Below, in pieces: positions 9,608-20,484 of a stretch of 64,000 nt of DNA. The position numbers and the translations under genes were made by a program. The DNA is from Ascochyta rabiei (Eukaryota > Ascomycota > Dothideomycetes > Pleosporales > Didymellaceae), in assembly GCF_004011695.2 (NCBI RefSeq), contig NC_082405.1, positions 2,107,001 to 2,171,000 on the forward strand, given 5' to 3'. Position 1 is the first letter of the stretch, and every line of letters begins with the position of its first letter. Below the pieces are notes generated by a model. That model did no database searches, was not told where the DNA came from, and saw only the letters and a list, made by a program, of their open reading frames with translations.

Positions 9608-11293
9608 CGTGGAGGTGATGTCCAGGTTGAGCCGCGGTTGTTGGCGGTGTTGAAGATGAGGAATGCAAGGTTCGCTGTAGACTGAACGAGCGAAGAGCAG
9701 AGCGCGAGAAAGTAGAGCAGCCGGCACTGTATATGAAGATTCGGGGCGAGAAGAGTGAAAATTGCCTGTGTTTGAAGTGTCGCCGTTTGTTGAACTGCTG
9801 CGCCACTGCGGGCGGGCCGCCCGATCACTGGTTTGTGCCACGCGCCAGGACCCTGAGACACGGGCACATGCCACAGGACTTGTTACGGCTCTCACTCCAA
9901 CATCAACAGTATTTCACCTGATGTTGTGCCATCACCCCTCTACCTCTCCGCAATCTCAAGGAGCTGACGTTTTTTGTCTTACCTGAAAGATACACTTGCC
10001 AACCGTCAATCGTATGGCAGCATGTTGCAGCGAAAACAGCCTTGCAGCGAAACCAATTACAAAAAGCAAAGAATAGGGAGAGCTCAAAGGTATGAGGTGC
10101 AGTGAAAGTCTTAAGTGTGATTTGGTGTTCGCGCATGTGGAAGAGAAGAAGGTCAAGCAAACACCCTGTGATAATGTGGCAGAACAAGTCGAGCAGCAAG
10201 GTTCTGATGCTGGCGCATACACACGTGCTCTTGAGCTGCTTTCAAGATCAGATAAACCCTAGCGATCGTAAGCTAGCCCGGGAATGACTGTGAGACCAGT
10301 CGAGCTATGCATGACAATCCGGCTGAAGCGTGAGTACATTTGAACCGCCGCTGAGGTGCAACACGAGTCATTCAGCTCACTCGAAAGAATGTTGCAACTT
10401 CCCGCACGTATAGGTAGTAACACTGTGACAGTGCAAAGACATTCTCGAATGCTACAGTGCAGAACGAAAAACTGAATATTCGCTGCCCATAGATCAACGT
10501 ATCGTGTATCATGCATGGCAAGGACGACTTGAGCGATTGGTCTTGCACCATCTTGGACCTGGGCATTGACTGATTTGTTTTTGGATTCTCACAATACATA
10601 TCAAGGCCTATCAAATGGTATTGTGCCTACTGTATAAGTATTCAGTAGATACACGACACTGACACACACTCAATGGCAGAACTTGCTCAGGATCGATGCA
10701 CCAACAGATCCCACAGACAATTTCCCGTGCTCCGCTCCACCCTGCTTGGTCCACCTCCCTTTTAAACTGACCATGAATGTACAGAACAATACAGCAAGCA
10801 CAGTCGATGCACTGTCACGCTGCGACACTTCTTGATGCCAGCATAGCCACCGCCATCGATGTTCATGAAAATACCAGACAGTGGGTGGTTCTCTATTGTC
10901 CCAGGCAAAGGCTCCTACTCTCTCTACCTTACCCATATTCTATGCTGCGTGCTTTGCGAACTCGTCGGATATAGCTTTGTTACCGCTCGCCCCGGTATAC
11001 AAACTCCGCTGGGCGCTTATTTCCGCCAACCGCTAAATGCTGACGTCAAGGGCTACGCTAGAGGGCCTTTTTCCGAACACGATCTGCACAGCCATGCACT
11101 CTGTGGGGTTAGAGTCCTTCACAAACTAACACTCTAACTCAAATAAGCTTCGGCCGAGGTGCTTTCATCATATCCAGCGTCATTCAATTTGGCCTATTTG
11201 GGATATCCGGCATCTGCAGGGCGTCGCTTAAGGCTTGACCTCGCCGTTTCTCCCGTCCCTTGTCCCTACCAACATCTTCACACTTCAGGCACA
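9608..11293. other. Intergenic region upstream of the MFS gene
   Basis: No gene is recognisable. The divergent promoters of the small membrane protein and the MFS transporter must lie here. ORFs of 60-98 codons occur on both strands without domain content. Confidence 0.4.
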
Positions 11294-12817
11294 ATGGACA
11301 GGCTTGAACGCCTCCTTTCGCGGCCAACGGCAAAGCCGTACAAGTCCAGAGACATTGAGGCCTCCGAGGAAGTCTACCTCAATGACGATGGCCTTCTTGA
11401 GTTCGGCCCCGACGACATTGAAAATCCCAAGAACTGGTCGACCGCGCGCAGATGGTACATCACCGTGGTGTCTGTTGTCTTGGTCGTAAACGCCACATTC
11501 GCCTCGTCGAGTCCATCGGGAACCCTCGACGGCATTTCGAAGGATTTGCACGTCTCGACTGAGGCTGCTGGACTCGTTATCACCCTCTTTCTTCTCGGAT
11601 ACTGCGCTGGGCCGCTTATTTTCGCGCCTCTGTCGGAATTCTTCGGCCGCAGATGGATTTTCTACATCACTTTCACGCTCTACCTGGCTTTCAACTTCCT
11701 CTGCGCCTTCACGCCCAACTTTGGGGGCCTCCTGGTAGGCCGGTTCTTGACGGGAACATTTGCAAGCGCCCCTCTTTCAAATGCTCCGGGTGTCCTGGCT
11801 GATATCTGGGGGCCTCTTGAGCGTGGAAATGCCATGGCTGCCTTCTCCATGATGACTTTCATTGGCCCGTCTCTTGGTCCTGTCATCTCGGGCTTTCTGG
11901 AGCTGAAAGAGGACTGGAGATGGTGCTTCTACGTTCTTCTCTGGTTGGGAGGCGTTACTGAGTTGTTAATGTTCACGATTCCCGAGACCCTCCCAACTAT
12001 CGTACTTCGCAACAAAGCGAAGAGGATCAGAGCTCTGAAGATCCCGGGACATGAAGACGTCAAGGCTCCTGTCGAAGTAACGGACAGGACGCTCGCATCC
12101 ATGTTCCGTGTTTCTCTCACCCGGCCCTGGAGGATTCTCATCGATCCCATTTCGTTTGCAGTCGCAATCTACCTCGCCGTCGTGTACGCCCTGCTTTACA
12201 TGCTCTTCACCATTTACCCCATCATCTTCCAACAAAAGCGAGGCTGGAACTCGGGTGTCGGAGAACTGCCTTTAATTGGAACCGCAATCGGCGCCGTGAT
12301 AGGCGGCGGCATCATCTTCGCAAACACAGCACGGGACAAGAAAAAACTAGAATCCGGTCACAAATCCGTTCCAGAAGATCGCCTGCCTGTAGCCATGCTC
12401 GGCGGCGTCATGTTCCCCGTGACCATGTTCTGGTTCGCCTGGAGCGGAGAGTACAACAGCGTACATTGGATCGTTCCCGTCCTCGCCGGCGTCTTCCTCT
12501 CGACCTCCATCCTGCTGATCTTCGTCGCCTACCTCAACTACCTAACCGACACATACCTCATGTACGCCGCGAGCGCTCTGGCAGCAAACACCGTCATCCG
12601 CTCAGCCGCTGGAGCCGCCGCGCCCTTGTTCACAGAGTACATGTTCGAAGCGCTTGGCGTCGGTGGCGGCGGTTCGCTCATCGCCGGTATTGCGTGTCTG
12701 CTTGCGCCGATTCCGTTTATTTTCTACAAATACGGCGGTCCGATCCGCGAGCGGTCTAAATTCGCACCTACGCCACCGAAGGCTGCCGAGGTCAAGGAGG
12801 AAGCCCGAGGAGACTGA
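11294..12817 (+). CDS. MFS transporter, DHA1 (drug:H+ antiporter, 12 TM) family
   Basis: Plasma-membrane proton antiporter expected to export drugs, polyamines or small metabolites. It is intronless and encodes 507 residues from the ATG at 11294 (context acaATGG). The upstream in-frame extension to 11159 is less likely. A cytosolic N-terminus with the DHA1 signature DDIENPKNWSTARRW leads to TM1. Loop 2-3 has the MFS motif A-like LSEFFGRRWIFY, and the TM4-5 region reads GRFLTGTFASAPLSNAPGVL ADIW. Helix-rich segments continue to FIFYKYGGPIRERSKF, followed by a charged tail. It is close to the Tpo/Flu1/bicyclomycin-resistance type group. Its position near the P450 and zinc-cluster regulator is compatible with efflux of a product or a toxicant, which is inference only. 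The absence of introns is common in this family. Confidence 0.9.
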   Translation: MDRLERLLSRPTAKPYKSRDIEASEEVYLNDDGLLEFGPDDIENPKNWSTARRWYITVVSVVLVVNATFASSSPSGTLDGISKDLHVSTEAAGLVITLFLLGYCAGPLIFAPLSEFFGRRWIFYITFTLYLAFNFLCAFTPNFGGLLVGRFLTGTFASAPLSNAPGVLADIWGPLERGNAMAAFSMMTFIGPSLGPVISGFLELKEDWRWCFYVLLWLGGVTELLMFTIPETLPTIVLRNKAKRIRALKIPGHEDVKAPVEVTDRTLASMFRVSLTRPWRILIDPISFAVAIYLAVVYALLYMLFTIYPIIFQQKRGWNSGVGELPLIGTAIGAVIGGGIIFANTARDKKKLESGHKSVPEDRLPVAMLGGVMFPVTMFWFAWSGEYNSVHWIVPVLAGVFLSTSILLIFVAYLNYLTDTYLMYAASALAANTVIRSAAGAAAPLFTEYMFEALGVGGGGSLIAGIACLLAPIPFIFYKYGGPIRERSKFAPTPPKAAEVKEEARGD

Positions 12818-13360
12818 AACGCCAGCGCCGTCGTTTTCTCTATTTGTAGTGTTCAGTTAGAATCAACGACAGAGCACTGGCTTCGTTACATCCAAGCACT
12901 TTTCCATGCTGCCTGAAAGTTCACGTGTGTAATTTTTGTTTTACCGAGCAATGGCTATGTTGTGCACAGAACTCCGTGCATGTGAGATGAATGATTGATT
13001 AATGCAGGTCTCTATCTCTTAGAGCGAAGAATGCCCGGCTTTGCTATTCCCAGCAACGTCACATCAACATCCGTTTTCTTTCTGACACAGAAGTCGGAAG
13101 CGGAAGTCGTGATTACCGCAATAACCAAAATCGACACCGGAATCTAGATGGACTAGAAGAACAGAGTCAGCTCGTGAGTAGAGTCAGCTCGTGAGTAGAC
13201 TGGGAATGCCATGAAGTGAAAAGGAAGCACCCAGCACCCTTCAGTAGCACTTCATATGTAAGTGTTTTTCCAATGCAGCAAGTGGTATTTATGTCGAGTA
13301 ACCCACGCTCTATCCTGAAGCCTGGTCTATCATACAATGCAGAACTACACGGTTTTTACT
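12818..13360. other. Convergent intergenic region
   Basis: Shared 3' region of the MFS transporter and the Nma111 gene. It has a short direct tandem repeat (agagtcagctcgtgagt twice, about 13164-13199). No gene is seen. Confidence 0.5.
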
Positions 13361-16300
13361 TTACTCATCGCAGCCTTCACCCTCGGCAGCTTCCGCCTCC
13401 CCGCCGTCAACAGCCTCCTCGCGCGCGCCTCCATCATCGCACTCGTGGATGATCTTTCTCCACCCGAGTTCCTCGCTCTTGTCCTTTACGTACTCGATTG
13501 TGGGGAAGTAGTGCTCGTTCTTCTTCATCGTCGCCACCCAGGGCACGTTGTCGAAGGTCATGACCTTGAGGCGGAAGTACTCATTGTCCTTGATCTGCTT
13601 GACGGCTTCAAGGAAGGAGTCGAGGTCTGGGGTAGGCTTGTTGTTGACGTGAGTCAGGAAGTTGGTCGGTGCCAGGCCTGTAATTGTAGAGTTAGCGTTC
13701 GGTCAAAAGAGGTAAGCTATGGAGTGTGTAACTTACCATACATATATGCCGGCGAACCGCGGGCGCGCGACGAAATGTACACATCGGAGTGAATCTTGCT
13801 GATCTGCTGTCTTACAGCCTGATGCGGGCGGTGGAATGTAGCGCCACAGAAGCTGACTAGGCGGTCTGTCTCGAGGTCCTCCGTGGGCACGGTTAGGACC
13901 TTAATGGCCAGCTCGCTGCGTTTTCGCACCACAACGGCGTCGAGGAACTCGTTGGTGTACATGACGTCGAGGTCTGGACTCCTTGTGACAAGCTCACCGT
14001 TGAGTGTGAGTAGCACATCGCCCTCTTGCAGGCCATCGCCGTGTCCAGAGTCGACCTTGCGGACCATGAAGAGTTGGTGTCGCTCTGGGTCTGCGTGTTC
14101 GGTCTTCTCGATCCACTCTTCCGATACACCCATCACGCGCGCTTGGCTCATTTGTACGGTCTGGAACTCGACGTTGAGAATGCGAAGCTTCGGGGTCTTG
14201 CCGCCCCTGATCTCATTCAAGACAGGGAGGAGGTTGGGTGTTGCGAGGCCTAGGTGGTATTCAACGTCTTTGCCGCTGTGCGACGTCCGCTCACCGAGGT
14301 AGGAGAGCCAAAGAGCCTGCACTGTACCGTCTTCGGCGATCAGGACACCTGAGCCACTGTGGGACGCCTGATTGGTGTCTACGGTGATGGCATCAAAGTT
14401 CGTCGCGCGGTAGCGAGGTGTAATGGCGCTGGCAGGAATGGCAACGGTGGTGATGTCTGTGACGACTGTTTTTGTTACGACAGGGCGGAAGTTTTGGTTC
14501 ATGCCAAAGAAGATCGTTTCGTCACCCTTCTTGATGAAATCGGTGGCGAACTTGGGGGTCTTGACAGATGCTTGGACGAGCGAAGGGTCATACTTGACGA
14601 TGGCGTAGTTCTGTAATGGATGCATGAACACGACTTTGGCATCAATGAAGATACTGTCTGCAATGATCAAAGAGATGTCGCAGAGATCGTATGGCAAGAT
14701 GGCTCGCGAGACGAGGACGAGACCTTGCTCGGCATCTACTACAATACCGTAGCCTTGCTTGTTCATCTTGGGAAAACCGTCAAGCTTGATTGGCATGGAG
14801 ACGTGTACACGCACAAGACTGCGGACAATATCAACTGCTTCAGGATACTGCGAATTCATCTTGACGAAGTTGGCGCGGCGGGGCACTGGTGGTATCGCAG
14901 GCACGGGATCAGCTAGCGGTTTGAAGTCCCACAACCCTGTGGCATCATTGCGCGTAGCTACCCTAACCTTTGCATGCCAATGCCTGTCGATGGCTGTGAT
15001 GCTTGTGTTAACAGTATGCAGATCACGCAGATGCTTGTACATGATGACAACGCGCTTGCGGTCAGGTATCCTGCGCATGACTTCGATGAAGGCGTTGAGG
15101 TTTGGCGTAGGCTGATTGTCTACTTCCTGGATCAACCAACCCGACGCGTAGCCGTCGGCGAAGCGGAACGAGCCCGCTGCTTCGCACACGTAAACACCTG
15201 CGTTCTTGAGTGAAATGGCATAAAGGCGAGCCTGCTGGTAAGATAGGTCGTGGAACGAAGCTCCGGCCACTGACACGAACCTGTCTGGCGTGATGGCGTG
15301 CAAGTCGCCGACATCCAGCTCAACACTCATGTTCTCACCAGCACGCTGGATCGTCATTGATATGGTTTGGCCGACATTGTCATCCAGTATCGCATCGAGA
15401 CGGACGAACTGTGTGAGAAGCTCACCATTCACATGCGTCAAAAGGTCACCCTCTTCGATCTTGCTCGAAGCTGGACCTTGGGGGAGAACGACCTCGGCCA
15501 CCAGCATGCCCGTCTCCTTGGGGAATCGAGTGCGGACTGCTTCCTCAACATCTGCCGATAGACCCAGCCTTCGGCATTCGTCGAAGGGTTTCAGTATCCA
15601 CTGGGTCTGTATGGTGCCTCGCGATACGACTTTTCCTTGGCGAACAAGCTCGAGCGCTCGCAATGGGCGGTCGAGGGGCAGGAAGTAATCGGTAGCGGCG
15701 CCGTCAGATCGCCCACCTGCCTGCAGGGCAACAGCAAAGCCATCCCGATTCACGACTGGACTGCCAGAACTTCCACCACTCGCAGCGGCAGCGGCCTGAA
15801 TGTAGTTTGTGTTGAAGTCGGAGTAGCCCTCGCCGTACTCTGGCGCATTGCGGTCAAGCCGACTGATGACACCAGACAGGATACTGAGCTTCTCACCAGC
15901 ATCGTTACCAACGACACGAATCTCGACACCAACTTTGGCGAGGTCTGGGTGCAGCTGCAGCGCAGTAAGGGGCATGTACTTGATCTTGGAGGGGTCGAAG
16001 CGCAGAATGCCGAAGTCGTGGACGGGGTCGCGGTACACGGGGTACACGTCGCACTCCTCGTGATTATCGAAGATGCAGTAGCCGATAAAAGGTCCTGCGC
16101 CGACAACGTGCTGCGCGTGTTAGCACTATGGAGACTGTAGTTGATGATTCCTCTTACCCTGTTCGTCATGATGTAACCCCTCTCTGCATCCACAACGAAT
16201 CCAGTCGCCTCCGAGGCAATTGCCGGATCTGTGTCGAACGAGCATGTCTGGCAGAAGTGGATAGAAACGACGCTTTTCACGACGCCTTCGATTGTCTTTT

Positions 16301-16694
16301 GCCACTCAGCCGTGTCGTGCACTGCGCCAGCAACGGGCACAATGGGTATTGGTTCGAGGCTGACATCACTATGCGCATCATCTACATCCATCTCTGGTGT
16401 AGGCGACGTAGCCACGCCGTTGCGACTGTGAACATCTGTCTCAGCTTTGATCTGCTTCATAGGGCGCTCGTTGCTGGGCGTAGGCGGCTGCTTGCGCTTG
16501 CTTTGGGCGCCATTTTGTTCCATAGGCGGGGATTTATGTACTCGGTTCGAGGCGGAGTAGGCGCGATGGAGGAGCGAGGAAGTGACAGGAAGGCGAGTAT
16601 GTGGCCTGCTGAAGAAAGAGGTCGTAGTGAAGGACGGCGGCGTTGGCGTCGAGAAAGTTCTTTTGCTGGCGGTGACAGCGTACCGGCTAAGCAT
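13361..16694 (-). CDS. NMA111: HtrA/DegP-like pro-apoptotic serine protease Nma111
   Basis: Nuclear serine protease of the HtrA family, linked in yeast to apoptosis and quality control. Exons: 16158-16523 (or to 16694), 13737-16110 and 13361-13677, with introns of 47 and 59 bases. From ATG 16523 ([14 protein letters not shown]) the product is 1018 residues; yeast Nma111 is about 997. The catalytic triad is visible: His123 in NRHVVGAGP, Asp154 in [11 protein letters not shown] and Ser237 in GSSGSPVVN, almost the same numbering as in yeast. This favours the shorter start. PDZ-type regions follow ([20 protein letters not shown]), then a second degenerate protease-PDZ half ([20 protein letters not shown]), as in the family's duplicated architecture. 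KRKQPP and MKQIK give a nuclear-signal-like N-terminus. An in-frame ATG at 16694 would add 57 residues rich in Arg/Ser/Thr with no acidic residue (see findings). The acidic C-terminus ends EGCDE. Confidence 0.95.
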
Positions 16695-17293
16695 GCCCAG
16701 GTACCACTATAATCACAGGCCTGCTACTTCTGTATGTAGCACAAATTACACACGCGCGCGCAGAAATGTATTGTACAGACTTGTGAATCGTCTGTTGTCG
16801 CAAAGCCAAAGATGCATCATTGTCGCCAAGCACGCCCTGCATGCACAGATCGCTCGGCGAACGAACCTCTTTTCTGCCGACATCGTCATCATTATTCCTC
16901 GAACCGCGACTACACACAAAGTAGAGAGTATACGAGCAGCATTGGATAATTGATTCAGGATTGGTTTCTAATCTACCCGTTCACCAGGCTGGCATACGCC
17001 AGGCTATTGATTTCTTGCACATTTCTGAGGCGACTGAGCAACGTGTCCCAGCCACATTGGACTCCACTGCTGCATCTCACAGATGACCAAAAGAGAGGAT
17101 GCGAATGATTACAAGAGACACCAAGAGATACCCTTGTCTGTATTTGTAATGAAGCTGATTGTGGTCTTGGACTCAGCTCGGGCAGCGTCGATGAGAAAAG
17201 GACTTCGCACACCTTCACAGTGATGTCCATCCAACAGTAACCGCAAAATCTGACGACAAACTTGTGCCGCGCATTCGCTTCAAGACCTCGCTA
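16695..17293. other. Intergenic region, no gene seen
   Basis: Upstream region of Nma111 and downstream region of the next minus-strand gene. Only short ORFs without domain content are present. Confidence 0.45.
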
Positions 17294-17834
17294 TCAAGTC
17301 TTAATGTCTTCTTCGTCCCTAACAATGGCCTCGCTCTTCATCTTCTTGCGAGGGGTGGCCTTCTTAAGAGACTCTTCCCCTCCTGCACCACCGTTGGTCT
17401 TCCGCTTGCGTGGTGTCGCCTTGATGGGTGTCGTAGTGGCAGCGTCACCTTCAGCTGCGGAAGCAGCCACAGGCAAGCCGGCCTTGATGTTGTCGATGTC
17501 GTCCTTCAACTTCTCCTTCAGCTTCTTGATAATCTTGCGGCATGCATTGACGTTCCTGCCACCAGGAACAGGCGCTTGCTGGTCCACTTGTTAGAAAACT
17601 TCGCCAGGACGTGATGAGATACTGATGAGATGCCAAAGAAGGAACTCCCACAGAGACTTTGGACTCAATTAGAGCGCCGAGAGCATGTTCAGCAACGACG
17701 ATGAGATACGCCATCTGTGCAATGGTCAGTAAGAGCTATATATCACGATCATGGCAACTTTCTCTCTCAGTGTCAGTCCACGCTGCACCGGTGGCCGCAC
17801 CCTTGTCTGGCGTCTTCGGTTCGGTGTCGGACAT
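17294..17834 (-). CDS. Small basic, probably nuclear protein of unknown function (exon 1 junction unresolved)
   Basis: The 3' part is clear: an exon 17294-17578 (QAPVPGGRNVNACRKIIKKL to DEEDIKT) preceded by an exon 17658-17714 (MAYLIVVAEHALGALIESK), joined over a GT..AG intron in phase 0. Upstream, 17763-17834 reads MSDTEPKTPDKGAATGAAWT then DTER. The W-T-D-x-E motif just before the MAYL helix matches a common pattern in small fungal Myb/SANT-like proteins. No in-frame GT donor links exon 1 to the MAYL exon: the nearest GT sites are in phase 1. So either translation starts at MAYL, or the junction is non-canonical, or the gene carries a small lesion. The C-terminal half is Lys/Arg-rich with ATPRKRK and ATPRKKMK, a likely nuclear signal or DNA-contact tail. 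If joined, it would be about 137 residues. The function is unknown. Confidence 0.6.
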
Positions 17835-18224
17835 GATGGAGCTGTTGTATGTACGATTACAGGCGAGATATCGAGGTTGATGGGCGGAGACAAGAGACGA
17901 AGATGTTCGAAAAGCTGTCTGTGTTTGCTGCAGGTTTGGGTTAGTCCAAACGATCAAGCAGGTGAGCGGCCACTTCACCTCGAATTGAGAACGGCTACGG
18001 GACCTCCTAATGCCGAGTCTTGACTTATGTGAGGTGAGGTGAAGGTGAGTAAGGCCTGTCTGATGGCCCACTTTCACACTAACTCGGAGCCATCCACTAA
18101 CATGTTGACTGGATAGGATTTTGCACCACAGTTCTGCCGTGCCAACGGGGTCTCAGGAACACAATTGAAAAATTGCCCACTTGCCAAGTATCTAAGTGAC
18201 GCTTTCACCCTCATTCAACCGACA
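17835..18224. other. Short intergenic region
   Basis: Divergent upstream region between the small basic protein gene (-) and the broken gene (+). I see nothing further in it. Confidence 0.4.
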
Positions 18225-19973
18225 TGCAGCGCTACAGGACCCTTGAAGATAACGATGAAGATGCGTGGCAGCTCGAAGAATACGAATCTAGTTATCGGTG
18301 AGCAGTGGATGCAATAGTGGTCAAAACCTAATCGCTAAGAACCATATAGACGACCCAGTCCTGATAGAGAGACTTCTACCACCAAACTCATATCCACACA
18401 GGTCGTCAGTAACATAACGGTAACTGATCGAAATGGAAATGGTCCGCGTCACTGGATTTTACTACGCTAACTTCAACGAGCGCAATCGCGCCGATGCCTA
18501 TGACGGCGCCAGAGTGACATGGAGGCATGCTTTGGATGCGCGAATTCCTGAGCAAGGTACAGTGTATACGCCTGTAGCTTTCGATCGATCTTAGAATATC
18601 TACCTGGAGGATACCCCAGTCATCTTCCAGAAAAATGATGGCATCGATCGGCCATTCGTGACTGCGCGGACCGAAAACCCTATTGAATGAAAAGCATGGG
18701 GTACGACTGCAGCATTATCGAAAATATATCTGACTTGAGCATTTTGAAAGACCACAAACCTGCTGCGGACGACAGTATTCTCAACGCGACCGACGGTAGC
18801 AGAAGCTATTACTTGCAAGGCAACAGCTCGATGGTGATAGTCCAAAATCAGACCGATCCGCTCCGAACTCTTTGGGCCACCAATGCTTATGCAGTGTTGG
18901 AGACTGCGCAGCAGATGTGGCCGAGTAGAGACATCTTTGATCGCTTTCAAGGAAGCAGCCCGAACGCGTTGTTCACGGAGACTGCTAGCTGCTATTTCAA
19001 CAAGAACGAAAGTCCAACGGGGGACTATCCAGGTATCAACCAGCAGAGAATCTTTGAAACGCTTCTATGGCAGAAGGTTCTCAACACCTCCTATGGAGAT
19101 GGAGCCCCTCCACAGTACAATTTCAGCATTGACCACAACATTACGGAATTGTACGGCGCTTACGATGATCTCGATTTGGAGTATAACATCCCCGCCAATT
19201 TCACTGACACCTGTCCACACCAGCCTATGACCGCTACCGGCGTGCAGTGCAAGTCGAGTAGCAGCGTCGGTACTGCTGACATTGAGGGCGTTCATTCAAC
19301 GTATTCAAACTTTGCACGCACCGATACACCAATCAACACCCAGAGATACCGACGTGCAGATCGTTTTGGCGCCAAAACCCTTACTTCTATGAATCCAGGT
19401 CGCTCCACCGATGATGAGTGGTTTTCGAATTTCTTCACATCCACTGCCGCGCCACCTTTATTCTACGCGCCTTATTCGGACGATCCCGACAGCGTTGACG
19501 AAGGGGTAGGCTACATGCTTAAAGACGGTTATCCCCAGGCTTCGCAGTTGCGACAAAGCATGTTACGAGCGCACGCAGCCTACGCAGTACAGCTTATGTA
19601 CAATGGTAGGCAGGGCTTCACGGCTCGAGATGACAACCATGTCATATTGCTCAATCCTAACATCACATGTTTTAATGCCGGCACAGTGATAAAGCAGGGC
19701 ATCATACCTGCAGGTGTTCTTGTTGCGCTCTTCTTCCTCTAGGCACTGATCAGCACAACGCTCTGCATAAACTACGGCTTTCGAAAGCGATGGAGCGCGA
19801 TTCTGGATGGGCACACCCTGTTCAGATTAGGCGTAGACCTGGAAGAAAGCAACAAGTTGAAGGTGCAGAAATTACTCAAGCACAGCAGAAGCCGAGCAGT
19901 GTCTTGCGCTGAACGATATACCCGGTCTTGTAAGCGATATACACCCAAGTTTTGTCGTTGGAAAAATGGGGCT
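18225..19973 (+). pseudogene. Broken gene for a large membrane/extracellular protein of unknown family
   Basis: A gene-like start at 18225 (MQRYRTLEDNDEDAWQLEEY) is followed by a canonical intron (about 18299-18350) and a short second exon that soon hits a stop. The longest open part, 18687-19742, encodes 351 residues. It has many N-glycosylation sequons (NAT, NSS, NTS, NFS, NIT, NFT) and reads like an extracellular domain, ending at a hydrophobic helix GIIPAGVLVALFF. Immediately after FFL comes TAG (19740-19742), and the same frame continues open for about 77 codons with a plausible cytosolic tail (ALISTTLCINYGFRKRWSAI) to a TAA at 19971-19973. TGG-to-TAG is the simplest explanation of the stop. 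The segment between the first exons and 18687, where N-terminal membrane helices would be expected, is missing or frame-shifted. I cannot name the family. A functional shorter product cannot be excluded. Confidence 0.55.
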
Positions 19974-20484
19974 GGTTAAGGCAAGTGTTGCTGCGAAAGA
20001 AAAGTTGTTCCAGTGATCATCTGCGTTAGCTAGAACATCCTGTCGACAACCAAACCGTGCATCACAATTCAATTCAAGGGCAAGATTTGGGTATTCTTCC
20101 AACCCGTGCCACGACGATGAACATCAGATGGAGCCCAACACTCACCGATCGCTTTTCTTTTTGGCCATTCTCATTCGAGCTTCAAATCCGGGGTGCGTCT
20201 GAGGAAAGAGTGCCAACAAATCGTGTTGTCAAGTGGCTCACGCTTAGCTTGATCAACTGAGTGGTGCAGCGAAACACACCAGGCTGACCAACAGGAGACT
20301 TTTGCACACCAGGCTGAGAAAATGTTACGGCTGCCAACACATCAACACATGCAATCTCCGCAATGTCAGAGAGGTGACAGCTCAGAAGGGTTGAGCCTCA
20401 CTTCGGCGCGCTTCTGCGTGTCGAGGATAAATGATAGTGTTTGGCGTTCGATCCAAGTCAACCGCAAAGAAGTCAGCCCTCACC
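19974..20484. other. Intergenic region, no gene seen
   Basis: Upstream region of the BTB gene. Only short ORFs without domain content are present. Confidence 0.4.

Noticed and set aside
9011..9895. 294-codon minus-strand ORF
   Set aside because: It contains exon 1 of the 95-residue protein but then leaves its frame through the intron; the rest has no protein character.
16340..16360. GGTTCGAGGC resembling a tRNA B box
   Set aside because: It lies in coding sequence of Nma111, with no A box or cloverleaf around it.
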